From: Salvia splendens
Lineage: Eukaryota; Streptophyta; Magnoliopsida; Lamiales; Lamiaceae
DNA: 64,000 nucleotides
Direction of reading: 5' to 3'
Assembly (NCBI RefSeq): GCF_004379255.2
Contig: NC_056037.1
Coordinates: 17,618,902 to 17,682,901 of the forward strand
Part shown: positions 1-10,151 of the stretch, one piece after another
Numbering within the stretch: the first letter of the stretch is position 1
Layout: each line of letters starts with the position of its first letter
The notes under the pieces: generated by a model
What the model was told of the DNA's origin: nothing
Seen by the model: the letters and a program-made list of their open reading frames with translations, nothing else
Databases searched by the model: none
Program-made: the position numbers and the translations under genes

Positions 1-20
1 TTTCATCATCTATAACACAT

Positions 21-954
21 TTGTTCAACACAAATTTCAATCCTTCCCAAACTTTCAATCCTTCCCAAGATTATTTCCTTAGCTTTGATGATTTTCCAAA
101 TTCTAGCCAATTTCAAACTAACATGAATGCTTCAAACGCTCCACATGGTTGGAGTGAGCAAGAAGACATCGCACTAATGTCTGCTTGGTGTTTCATCAGC
201 ATAAATGCAGTTGTTGGCACCAACCGAACTAGTGTGAATCTATGGGAAAATATTCTTGATCAATATGAAAAAACAAGAAAAGAAAATCCAACAATGGGCG
301 AACAAAAGAGTTTGGAGTCATTGAGACAGCGCTACAGACGACTCAACACAAATGTCTCCAAGTGGATTGGTGCATACAAGCATGCGCACGATCGAGCTAT
401 GAGCGGCCAATCTAATGAGGACATGGAGAAAGCCGCTCAACAAATCTATGGTAAGAGTAAGTTTACTCACCATAAGGTGTTTGAGAGCGTGATGCGACAC
501 AATCCCAAGTGGAAATTGAAGTTGAATAGCACCGGTTCATCGCGATTCCAGCCAGATGACGACAGCCTTGAAGAAAGTCGTAGAAACTCATAAAGGCAGA
601 GGACTAGTTAGGAGGGAGGACCTCAAATCAACTCCACACCTGTGAGTGTTTCTTCAACATTACAACGTCCTATTGGAAGAGATAAAGCTAAGGCTAAGGC
701 TAAAAGGAAAAGACAAAGAAGTTGCAACACCATCATGTACAGTTCCTAATGATTTCACTGCAGCACTACGTGAAATGAGAGTCACACGTGAAAGGGAATG
801 TGATATTCAGGAACAGAAGATCAAGGCAGCTAGTGATATTCAGGAACGAAACATCAAGGCAGCTATCCTTACTCCGCTGATAGCTAGGAGGGACTTAACT
901 CCAGAAGAAGAAGATGTGAAACGCGATATAATAGCAGAATTGTTTGGGAAGTGA
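21..954 (+). pseudogene. Harbinger ORF1 (Myb/SANT-like DNA-binding protein), broken
   Basis: Residues about 43-115 of the first open stretch (21-593) form a Myb/SANT-like trihelix: GWSEQEDIALMSAW, then VNLWENILDQYE, then LESLRQRYRRLNTNVSKW. This is the domain of plant PIF/Harbinger ORF1 proteins, often annotated as NAM-associated or 'glutathione S-transferase T3-like'. In this family ORF1 works with the transposase, probably binding element ends. The frame closes at 593. A lysine-rich linker is readable through stops at about 593-700, and after a shift the C-terminal coiled coil continues at 646-954 (RERECDIQEQKIKAASDIQ), ending in a typical basic/acidic tail. The breaks make it a pseudogene. 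Confidence 0.75.
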
Positions 955-1130
955 TCGTAGTTTATCTGTTTTCAATGTATGTTTCTTAGTATGTAACTTT
1001 CAACTTCTGTTGCTTAGTATGTAATCTTCAATTTTCGTTGCTTAGTATGTAACCTTTATTTTCTGTTGCTTATGTAACTTCCAGTTTATGTGATAAGCCC
1101 TTCAATCAAAGCATGAATAGATGAAATGTG

Positions 1131-1592
1131 CTCACAAGTCATGGAGGAATCCAATGACATCTCATGTGATCACGAAAATCAAAGTTTGACTAGATGACAA
1201 ATCACCATCTATCACTAGTGGTGGTTGAATCCAATGACATCCCATGTGATCACAAAAATCAAAGTTTGACTAGATGACAACTCACACTCTATCACAAGTG
1301 GTGGTGGAGTCCAATAACATCTCATGTGATCACGAAAATCAAAGTTTGACTAGATGACAACTCACCCTCTATCTCAAGAGGTGGTGGAATCCCATGACAT
1401 CCCATGTGATCACAAAAACCAAAGTTTGACTAGATTGCAAGTCACTCTCTATCACAAGTGGTGGTGGAATCCAATGACATCTCATGTGATCACAAAAACC
1501 AAAGTTTGAGTAGATTACAAGTCACTCTCTATCACAAGTGGTGGTGGAATCCAATGACATCCCATGTGATAGTGGTGGAATCCTATGCTCAA
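1131..1592. repeat. 80-bp tandem repeat array between Harbinger ORF1 and ORF2
   Basis: The string CCAATGACAT or a one-base variant recurs at 1151, 1231, 1311, 1391, 1471 and 1551, exactly 80 bp apart. Each unit contains CATGTGATCAC, AAAGTTTGACTAGAT and CTATCACAAGTGGTGG. Five full copies and a partial one are visible. The array lies directly upstream of the ORF2 start (1680), so it occupies the expected transposase promoter region. Confidence 0.9.
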
Positions 1593-1679
1593 CAAATAAC
1601 TTCTATATATTTACATATATGCTTCATGAAAATTACACACAAATCCTCTCACAAGTATTGAGCCAACTCTCCCTAAAAA

Positions 1680-3205
1680 ATGTCGTCAAGTTCTAATTTT
1701 GAAGCTTCCAATCTTCTTGAAGACAATGAATGGGAAGAAAAAATTGTTGAACAAAATCAGCAACTCGATCAACTAATCGAGGATATAGCTATTTGGCCAA
1801 CAACCCTGTCTTCAAAACCTACAACCCAGACGGTTAGAGCTAGAAGGAGATACATTGAAAGAAAACGCGAGGAGGGTCATGATACTATTTTCGAGCAGTA
1901 CTTTTCTGAAGATCCAATCAATCCTCCACATTTTTTTCGAACAAGGTATCGCATGCGAAAACCTTTGTTCGAAAAAATAATGAACAAACTCATCGAGACC
2001 GACAACTTTTTTGTGCAAAAGCGTGATGCTACTGGTCGGCTTGGTATGTCTGCAATTCAGAAATGTACAATAGCGATGAGGATGTTGGCCTACGGGGCGG
2101 AGGCTGACTTGCGAAATATTGGAGAATGAGCGCACAACTCATTGGCAAATCTCTCATCAAGTTCGTTGAAGGTGTAATTTCTAACTTCGGCAATGAGTAC
2201 TTGCGAAAGCCCACCGAAGAAGACTTGGCAAGACTTCTGCATATTGGAGAACAACGTGGGTTTCCAGGCATGTTGGGTAGTATTGACTGCATGCATTGGG
2301 AATGGAAAAATTGTCCCACTTCATGGGCTGGACAATATGCCGGAAGTAGCGGGAGTCCGACAATCATCTTGGAAGCAGTAGCATCTCAAGATCTGTGGAT
2401 CTGGCATGCTTTTTTTGGAACTCCAGGTTCGAGAAATGATATTAATGTGCTTGATCAATCTCCTGTTTTTTATGATATTCTGGAAGGTCAAGCACCGAAG
2501 GTCAATTACATAGTAAATGGCCACGAAAAAAATATGGGGTATTATCTTACTGATGGCATATATCCTCAATGGGCAGCATTTGTCAAATCTGTTCCAGGTC
2601 CACAAACGATGAAGCACAAGTTGTTTGCTCAACATCAAGAGTCCGCATGTCCAGAGCCTTTGTCCTAGCGGCAAGGAGCTTAGACATTATTGCATGAGGT
2701 GCCGAGTTCGAGCCCTCTTGACATCAGTTGTAATTTCCTCCTATCTATAGTATAGGAGTTTATTTGTAATTTTCTCCCTTATATAGGAGTTAATTTTAAA
2801 ATAAAAAACATCAAGAGTCCGCGCAAAAAGATGTTGAGCGAGCTTTTGGTGTTTTGCAAGCTCGTTTTGCTTTTATCAAATATCCATCTCTTATTTGGGA
2901 TCGTGATATTATGGGGAAAATAATGATTGCTTGAATAATCTTGCACAATATGATAGTGGAAGACGAAAGAAGCACGTATTCGAACTATTGTTATCCTGCA
3001 GAATTTATTCAAGATCGACTTGGACAAAGTAGTTGTGATAATGAAAATGGAGATGAGAATAATGATTTCATATATTCTACGAATAGGATTTCGAGTCTAG
3101 CTTCTTACATGAAATAAAGCCCAACTTCTGAACAGAGAAGCTCACAAAGCTCTGCTAAACAATTTGATTGAGCATATATGGGCAAAATTCGACAATTGCA
3201 ATTGA
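1680..3205 (+). pseudogene. Harbinger ORF2 DDE transposase, broken and SINE-interrupted
   Basis: This is a PIF/Harbinger (DDE_Tnp_4, ALP1/HARBI1-type) transposase relic. An N-terminal helical region (FRTRYRMRKPLFEKIM) runs to a stop at 2129, where a short segment appears deleted. Reading resumes at 2126-2646 with GFPGMLGSIDCMHWEW (first catalytic D) and FGTPGSRNDINVLDQSPVF (second D). A SINE with its duplication occupies 2647-2822. The coding sequence then continues at 2823 with KDVERAFGVLQARF (catalytic E), followed by further in-frame stops near 2932 and 3115. The closest relative in the window is the transposase at 15901-17154, with which the catalytic blocks align directly. Confidence 0.85.
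2647..2806 (+). mobile_element. tRNA-derived SINE inserted in Harbinger transposase
   Basis: A 160-bp insertion flanked by perfect 16-bp direct repeats, AACATCAAGAGTCCGC at 2631-2646 and 2807-2822. The insert has a pol III box A-like segment (CCTAGCGGCAAGGAGC) and a box B (GAGTTCGAGCCC) at the spacing of tRNA-derived plant SINEs. It ends in an A-rich tail (TTTTAAAATAAAA). Removing it joins the two halves of the host transposase in the correct reading frame. Long target duplication, pol III boxes and A-rich tail together identify a LINE-mobilised SINE. Confidence 0.85.
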
Positions 3206-3721
3206 ATGTCTAGTTTTCATCTTATGTATGAGCACCAATTATGTATTTTTAATTTCGTATTTCAATTATTGTAATTTATGTTTTTTAAGTTTGTCTTTAT
3301 AATTTTTAGTTTGTCATTTATTTTGTTTTTTTATAAATTTTATTATGCAGTAATAAATACTATTCGTTTAATAATATTATTATTAAAAAATAATAGAAAA
3401 CAAAATATTTAATAGTGTGGTTGGGTGGTCATTGATAAACCATGAAAATGGATATGATTGGGTTGGATGAATATTAATGATGTGGAAGATGATTTGGAGG
3501 AGATAGAAATGAATTAAATATTAAAAAAGTGGATGGTTGGGTTGGGTTGGATGGTTGCTGATAAACATGGTCTCATAGCCCTCCCAACAGCCCTTCAATT
3601 TAATTTATTTTAATTATTGGTGGTTAGAACACTCACTATAGGGAGAGCGCCTTCTCAAAAATTTCTCTTGCCACATTATCAGCAAACCTCATAGTTATCT
3701 CACAGCACTCTCAGTCTATCA

Positions 3722-4100
3722 GAGCATTCACAATGAGAGCTTGCCGACCGCCGTCCCACACCTCCTCCCACGCAATAGGCGTCGTCCGCACTGCGGTGGG
3801 ACGATGCCCCTATTGTGAATGCTCTTATCAAATATTCAAACAACAAAAACAAAATCAATTGGAGTAAAAAAAAACCATAGAAAACACGTAAACACAGTCA
3901 AACATAAAAAATCTTCGTTGTATTATAATTTTGGAAAACAATACAACGATAAACAAACTTTCAAATAAAATACAAATGATATCAATGGTTATGTGTAATC
4001 CTATGTGCCCATATCTCTTCAATAATATCGTACTAGAGTCTAATATGGGCTTGTTCCTAGTGCATACTAATAAATGCTTGGAGCCTCTGAGCCTCGCCAT
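3722..4100 (-). mobile_element. 3' end fragment of a minus-strand Harbinger element with terminal foldback
   Basis: Positions 3722-3824 form a foldback: GAGCATTCACAAT at the left and its inverse ATTGTGAATGCTC at the right, with TTA following at 3825. Inside it, 3914-3955 carries an inverted repeat (TTCGTTGTATT and AATACAACGA). Further in, the minus strand at about 3985-4100 reads YDIIEEIWAHR before a stop, resembling the C-terminus of Harbinger transposases (compare LMEHIWAKF in the 15901-17154 gene). The same order of foldback, palindrome and coding end is seen at 12642-12952. The 103-bp foldback could alternatively be a free-standing MITE. Confidence 0.5.
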
Positions 4101-6020
4101 GCGGTACATCGGAGTTCTGCGGCATTCCGGCGACGTCCGTTGTGATGTCCGCCATTGCGGTGACACGACGGACGTCCCGATTTTTCATTTTTTTATAAAA
4201 CTCTATATATACGGCTCGTTGAACTTCATTTCATTCACACCACTTGTTTTAACGAGTTTCTCTCTCTACTTTCATTTCTTTTGAAGATAAATGGAGCACT
4301 TCGATAGTGATTCCCCCGCCACGAGCTAGTCACAAATGCCGACTATTTCCGTTAGAGTTGGGGGAAATGCCGGCGGAAGTGCACCGATGTCCGGGATGAT
4401 GCCCAGAATGGCGCCGATAATGCCCCAACCCCAAATGGCGGGGATGATGCCCGGGTACTACAATACCCCCCTTGGTGTGGGATGATGCCCCAAATTCCCG
4501 GGATGAGTGTCGCGATGCCCGGGATGATGCCCCAAATGCCCGGGATGATGCCCCAAATGCCCGGGATGATGGAGGGTATGTCTGTCGCTGCGGGGGGGAG
4601 CAGGCAGGGGGTCCCCCAATCACCTGGGGATAATGTCTATCGCCCCTACATGGATTTATGGTCTATTGATTCCCCCTAGAGTACTCATCTGGAGACTCAG
4701 TTCACCGGCATTGAGACTTTCTCGTTTGAGGAGTTGGAGCTATCTCCGGTCAGGGAGTCTCCAACTGAGATGCCATCGGCGGCAGAGAGGACGCAGAGGC
4801 AAGGGAGAGGGAAGGGCAAGGGCACTACCTCGTCCGCGCGTGCGGGGACCGATGGGGAGGGTGAGGAAGCCGGCGGGAAAAAAGAGGACCATCTGGAGCA
4901 TAGGGGAGTGCGTCGGGCTGGCGAAGGCCTGGATCAGTGTAGTCGAGGATCCCTACGTCGGGGCTAACCAGCATATCGACAGAATGTGGTGGCGCATTAG
5001 CCGAAGCTACCTCCAATTCAAACCGCCAAGTGGGAAGCCTCACGATGGAGAGCAATGCAGGAAACAGTGGGAGCGGCTGAGGAGGCAGCTCAGTCGATTT
5101 GCCGGCATCTACCAAAACAACCTCCGCACAGCAACCAACGACATGTCCGCCGATGATATGAAGCTTCTGTCTCACCAGCAGTTCCCCGACAGTGAATTGG
5201 GTTTCGGGGAATTCAAATATTGGGAGGTATATCTTGTGGTGCAGACTTCCGCCACGTTTAGTTTGGGTGTTGAAGCTGGCTGGCCGAAGCGGACGAAGAT
5301 CAACGCCTCCGGGGAGTACAGCAGCAGTGCCGGTTCCCACGAACTCCCTGAGGCCGAGGCAGAGTTCCCGACCCCTCAATCGTCTTCCCGCCGCCATCGC
5401 TCGGTTGGGCAAAAGAGCGCGATGCAGATGGCTAGGGGAAGCGCCAGCGGGTCCGGACCCGAGGTCCAATCGGCAGCTCTTTCCCAGATCGATCCCGCAC
5501 TCCCCTCACTCGCCCGCATACAGTAGCATGATTCACTTTTAATTGCCGTGGAGAAGTGGGTTGCAGCGACTGACCCCTTATACAAGTTGATGCTGAAGGA
5601 TGTCATCGACAGTATGCGATGCGATTTCGGGATGCCACCCATGCCCGTGAGTGACGACGGGACTGGCGGCGGGGAGGACGAGGAGTGAGACGGGGCAGCA
5701 TTTGTCGGAGCTTTAGGTTGTTTTTTAACTATGTATTTTTTTTAATAATTATGTATGTTTTTTTGTTTTAAATAAAGTAGTAGCATTTTCTCCGTATTCG
5801 TGTCGAAATTTTAATTCCGTACATTGTTTAATTTGGTGAATTTGTGAATTTTTATTATTGTGGATGTCCGTCGGGATGTCCTCGGGGATGTCCGTCATTG
5901 TGTAGTGGGAAGTCCTTCTGACGTGGCAGTGCAGTGAGATGTCCTTATGACGTGGCAGGAGGTGTTTTTGGGAAGTCCGTCGGGATGTCCGCCGGGACAT
6001 CCGTCCCACTGTGGATGCTC
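4100..6020 (+). mobile_element. Harbinger ORF1-bearing element, left terminus lost
   Basis: The right end is clear: CCACTGTGGATGCTC ends at 6020 and is followed by TAA, matching the GAGCATCCACA-type terminus and TWA target preference of other elements here (36432, 55833). The left end has no recognisable terminus, but GC-rich 5' subterminal sequence with GACGTCCG/GATGTCCG repeats is present at 4125-4180, followed by a TATA box (CTCTATATATACGG, about 4201-4214). The 3' subterminal region (5860-6010) carries repeated GGATGTCCGTCGGGATGTCC and GACGTGGCAGGAGG, shared with elements C and D. Only ORF1 is encoded; no transposase relic is seen. Confidence 0.6.
4291..5688 (+). pseudogene. Harbinger ORF1 (Myb/SANT) pseudogene with MPG-rich repeats
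   Basis: The probable start is the ATG at 4291, but a stop follows after 12 codons. A stretch at about 4370-4600 encodes Met-Pro-Gly-rich repeats (PGMMPQM, a 21-bp unit in tandem). After a stop at 4678 and a frame change near 4878, the SANT-like domain reads in frame at about 4880-5160 (TIWSIGECVGLAKAWISV, then EQCRKQWERLRRQLSRFAGIY). The conserved tail WPKRTKINASGEYSS (about 5280-5325) matches PKRTRHNLAGDYSS in the intact ORF1 at 12952-14448. A stop at 5524 precedes a short C-terminal coil that ends at 5688. Confidence 0.7.
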
Positions 6021-6140
6021 TAATGGATTTGGCTTTCAAGATTGGGTCCACTTTTGCTCTAACTCTCTAATAAAACCCTATCAACACCGCAAGGACGATG
6101 GGCCCACCATGACGCCATCCATTTTTTCACCTTTACTAGA

Positions 6141-6393
6141 TACTCCCTCCGTTTCTTCATAGTTGAGGTAAAACTTTTCGGCACGGAGTTTAAGAAAGGG
6201 ATGTTGAATGTGTTAAATAAATAAATAAAAAAGTAAGAGAGGGAATAAAGTAGTGAGAATAAAGTAGAGAGAATAAAGTAAGAGAGAGTAAAGTAAGAAA
6301 TAGAAAAAAGTTACTATATAGTGAAATGACTCAACTATGAGTGAACTTCCTAAAATGGAAAAATGACTCAACTATGGAGAAACGGAGGGAGTA
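6141..6393. mobile_element. Stowaway-like MITE
   Basis: Begins TACTCCCTCCGTTTCTTCAT and ends with the near-perfect inverse ATGGAGAAACGGAGGGAGTA. The TA ends are consistent with Tc1/mariner-type (Stowaway) insertion. There is no coding capacity; the interior is rich in AAAGTAGAGAGAATAAAGTA repeats. Confidence 0.75.
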
Positions 6394-7327
6394 CTACTTA
6401 CAAAAATATTACTCCTAAATTATAGTCATAAATCCACCAAACTATATCAATTTGATCAATTTCCCCAATCTTACATTCACAACTATTATTCATGTGTAAA
6501 TTAAAAAATATATGTACTTCCTTAGAGTTGTAATTTTTTTGGACTATCATAGCATCATAGATGAGTCACTAAACACAATTTTCTTATATTTTATGCTTAA
6601 AAGAAATGTTTTTCGTTACGGTTGGCGGATGATGTACAATGTTATGGTAATCCCATTTATGATTGATAATTTTCGACACGACATGCAAAACCTATATGAA
6701 TACACACGAATTTAATGGATTTGATTCACTCAAGCCTTATTGGGAACCTGCTAAATTTTTTTATTTATTTTTATTATTTTTTTTACAATATATTATACAT
6801 CAATTTTATTCTCTATGTTTATGTAGATTGAGTTTTTGTCATGTAAATTAGGTTAAAAAATTACATTTAATCGTGTACAATCAGGTTTTAATAATGTAAT
6901 ATATGGTTTTCACCATGTAGAATCAGGTTTCTGTTGTTATCGTGACGTGTCAATTCGTATTATACCATGTCATTAATAGGTTCGTGTCGGGGTGCTGGTC
7001 GTATTCGAGTTTGAAGGTATCAGGTCGGGTTTGTGTTCGAGTTGATAATTTCCTTAACAGATCATATTCACGTTAAGCTTTATTGGGTTGGGATATTATC
7101 AAGTTAACCCTATAACGACCCAACCCTCATGATTTGCCACTCCTAATCTCATATAATGGTATGTTTCCACGTCAATGTCCATGTCCACGTCCACGTCGAC
7201 AAAGATATTGGGAGTATTATAATTGCATAAGGATCATGTTGTAAATATGACATTTCTAAAGTCATATATGGTTATAAAATATTTTATGAAATGTAGTCTT
7301 TACTATGGAATTATGATAGGCGGAAAT
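6394..7327. other. AT-rich intergenic, possible hAT-like relic
   Basis: No gene is recognised. Positions about 6955-7146 contain the GGTTCGTGTCGGGGTGCTGG and ACCCAACCCTCATGATTTGC type of sequence common at the ends of degenerate plant hAT-like repeats, but no target duplication could be identified. Confidence 0.3.
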
Positions 7328-7401
7328 GGTCCCGTAGCTTAGTTGGTTAGAGCGTTTGTCTTCTGAGCCGAAGGTCGCCGGTTTGAGCCCAACAGAGACC
7401 A
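7328..7401 (+). tRNA. tRNA-Arg(UCU)-like sequence, probably a pseudogene
   Basis: The 74-bp segment has tRNA layout: D-arm GCTTAGTTGGTTAGAGC, anticodon loop CTTCTGA (anticodon TCT, arginine), variable region AAGGTC, T-loop TTTGAGC and discriminator A. Pairing is damaged: about two mismatches in the acceptor stem, one mismatch plus two wobble pairs in the anticodon stem, and two mismatches in the T stem. The T-loop has TTTGA in place of TTCGA. No A-tail or target duplication marks it as a SINE, so a decayed tRNA gene is most likely. Confidence 0.55.
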
Positions 7402-7692
7402 AATTGTCCACTTTCTTATTCATTTTATTTTTATTTAGCCAAATTGATTTCATTTATAGTTACACAATCACTATTCTTGGGGAATTTAAACAAAAAAGAA
7501 AGAATTAGCTTAATTATAAAGTTATGATGAATTGGAGATTGATGGTTAAATCCCATCTTGTGTTTGATGGTTTGATCAAATATCACACTCCCACCACCTC
7601 ACCTTCTCTTCTGTTGCTTTGTCAATTGCATATTCTTACACCAATCTCAGATTTGAAGGTTCATGCATTATTCTCTTCCCTAGCCTCATCAG

Positions 7693-7997
7693 GTAACCAA
7701 TTTTTTTTCCCAATTTTCCTCTGAATTAATTGTGACTATATATTGCAGCTCATGTATATTGGTATCAATTGTGATAATGGGCCCTTTTCTCAATGCATAT
7801 TTATGTTGCCAAAATTAAAGCTTTCAATTTGGTCTCTCTGAAATCTTTTGTTTCTCTACTTGCATTTATTGGGCACTGAAAAATTGAGTCTTGATTGGTT
7901 TCTGAGACTTAATTATTTAGATACTACTAATATTTTCTAGTAATTACACATTCCATTATATAACATTCATTTTGATTGAATCCTTAAACTGCAGCAG
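7693..7997 (+). other. Probable 5' UTR intron of the IQD gene
   Basis: CATCAG|GTAACC at 7692/7693 is a good donor, and CTGCAGCAG at 7989-7997 is a pyrimidine-preceded acceptor two bases before the ATG at 8000. The upstream 7590-7692 is CT-rich, as expected of a plant leader. The intron is predicted from splice signals only. Confidence 0.45.
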
Positions 7998-7999
7998 AG

Positions 8000-9043
8000 A
8001 TGGGTTGCTTCAAGAACATATTTAGCCTAAAGAGGCGAAAGGTAGACTAAATTTAACCAAATCTTTGAACATAAATCTTTGGTAATAATAATGCAAAATC
8101 TGGTTTTGAAGTTAAATGGGAGGAGAATCAACAATTCCATCAAGGAAGGCAGCATTCTCGCAAATGGCGATTCTCGGAAGAAAGGCAACTTCCGGGAGCT
8201 AACACGAGACTCTGCAGCTACACGAATTCAGACTGCTTTTCGAGCATACAAGGTTAGACCGTTAGAGTTAGAATCTTGATCACCGAGTTGGGAATTTTCA
8301 CCGTCGAATCTGGTTTTTGTGTAGTCGAGGAAGGCGCTGCGTGGCCTAAAAGGCGTTGATAGATTTAAAGGATTTGCACGAGGCCATTTTTGTGTTGGGA
8401 ATCAAGCCGTGTCAGCTCTGAATCACATCCATTTCTGGAGCAGGATTCAAGGGGAGATCCGAGCTCGATGGCTTGGCATGGTGGTTGAGAGCCGCCAGCG
8501 TCAGAAAAAGCTCGATAACCAGCTCAAACTAGATGCTAAGCTCCATGAACTAGAGGTATCTTGATATTGAATGTGAAACTGTGAGAGACGTTTAGTTTGG
8601 ATCGACAGCTGGTTTCGTTTGGTTGATTATGCAGGTGGAATGGAGCAGCGGCCCGGAAACCATGGACGATACCCTCAACAGAATACAGCAGAGAGAGGCA
8701 GCATCAGCTAAACGAGAACGAACGATGGCGTATGCTTTCTCCCACCAGGCACGTGGTTATAGATATTTTTCGGCCCTTAAGTTGTTTCTGTTTGCTCATC
8801 GGGTATGTTTTTTGGCAGTGGAGGGCGAATACGAATCAGTATTTCGGGCAGTCTTACTATGATCTGAGCAAAGAGAGCTGGGGCTGGAGCTGGAAGGAGC
8901 GATGGGTGGCTGTCCGGCCATGGGAGAAGCCGTGCCAGACGAGCCCTATCAAGAAAGCCGAGACCAAACAGAAGACGGGCAACGTTAAGGCGGCCCTGAC
9001 CCACGCGAGAAAATCGTCCAAAGTCTCCCAAGAGGAGGCATGA
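8000..9043 (+). CDS. IQ67-domain (IQD) calmodulin-binding protein, 5 exons
   Basis: Exons are 8000-8041, 8112-8252, 8325-8555, 8635-8748 and 8819-9043, all joined in phase 0, giving 250 residues. The start MGCFKNIFSLKRRK is typical of the family. The IQ67 region lies at about residues 39-90: AATRIQTAFRAYK, split by an intron inside the motif as in other IQDs, then SRKALRGLKGVDRFKGF and IRARWLGMVVESRQR. The conserved C-terminal blocks follow: VEWSSGPETMDD, KRERTMAYAFSHQW and NWGWSWKERW-like SWGWSWKERWVAVRPWE. IQD proteins bind calmodulin and scaffold Ca2+ signalling at microtubules, plasma membrane or nucleus. The short form resembles the Arabidopsis IQD5-8 group. Intron 4 appears to use a GC donor (CAG|GCACGT). 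The gene converges on the TCP gene at 10152-11204. Confidence 0.88.
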
Positions 9044-10151
9044 GGGAAGCTAATAATATGATGAAATATTGCATTTTTGTATAATATGTTGCTTGGATTT
9101 ATTGCAGTTTGTTTCTATTCTCCAGAAAGATCACAATCTCTACTTAATCTGAAAATGAAAGTTTGAATAATGAACTCATTTTCTCACTAACTTAATAGAG
9201 AAGAAGTGGACATTCTTCCTTGTTGGACATCCCAACTAGTACTATAACAAATTAACAAAGAACAAAGCCTACTACTATCAATCAATGTATGTTTTGTCTT
9301 TTAGTTGTTGGCTTGGATGTTATTTCAAATCAAATTTACCCTAAGTGTTTGAAAAAGAATGGTGGTAAAAAGGTGGAAATGGTTGGGGTTGAGCCATAAA
9401 TAAGCAGCAACAACCGTGAAGCAGTTGTCAACATCTTGGATTAAATGGTTTGGTGGTGTATTTCCTTTTATTGCATCTGTGGGTTATGTAGAAGAATATT
9501 TTCCAGCTAGACTGGGAATTGTTAAGAAGCAGAGGCATTTGTAGGAGAGGAGAGGAGAGGAGAGGAGGGGACCAACATCAATATTCATGATGCCCAATTT
9601 TTGGTAGATCCAAAGGCTCTTCCTCCTCCTTCCCTTTCGAATATTGGGTTGGGTTTCACTTCATCACTACACGTCATGTGCATAGTGCTTATCGCACGAT
9701 CCCACTATTCGACACTAATCTAACTAGCAATGTGAAAACATCATTAAACAACATCTTGAAACACACAAACACGGTGGAGTCAATCCATCAACACAAAGCA
9801 AAGGGAAAACAAAACAAAGCGAAGCAATCTGGTGAGGAGCTCAGGTGGCTCATTCAGGCATGGTACATAACAACAACAACACACAATAGTACTAATAATT
9901 CAAGTAGTAGCGAACCGGAAACAACGAGAAACCTGGCTCGTTCCTCGCCTCACGGCCGCGCTTGCCTCGCCACCGAGCCCTCCTCAAACTCCCTCCACCA
10001 TCACCTACACACATCAAATGCCATTTAATATCATCAAATTGAATGCCTAATTAATCAATCACAATAAAAATGAGTGAAAGTGAAAGTGAAAGTGAGCTCA
10101 CTCTTCCAAGACATGGAAAGGGGCTTTGGTGTGGTGAGTATTGAGAGGAGG
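9044..10151. other. Intergenic between convergent IQD and TCP genes
   Basis: This should hold both 3' UTRs. A GAGAGGAGAGGAGAGGAG microsatellite lies at about 9546-9566. The open frame at 9678-10028 has no recognisable domain and is not called. Confidence 0.5.

Larger units (their letters stand above)
1..3595 (+). mobile_element. PIF/Harbinger element, decayed, 5' end outside window
   Basis: A two-gene PIF/Harbinger-type DNA transposon: a Myb/SANT-type ORF1 (21-954), an 80-bp tandem array (about 1131-1592), then a DDE transposase ORF2 (1680-3205), all on the plus strand. Both ORFs carry stops and frameshifts, so the copy is dead. The 3' boundary is placed near 3595 because the sequence there reads, in reverse complement, GGGCTGTTGGGAGGG. 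Just inside it lie G/T-rich subterminal repeats of GGTTGGGT type (3420-3560). The left end is not in the window, so TIR and target duplication cannot be confirmed. Confidence 0.7.

Noticed and set aside
7328..7401. Functional tRNA-Arg gene
   Set aside because: Too many stem mismatches and a changed T-loop; listed as a probable pseudogene instead.
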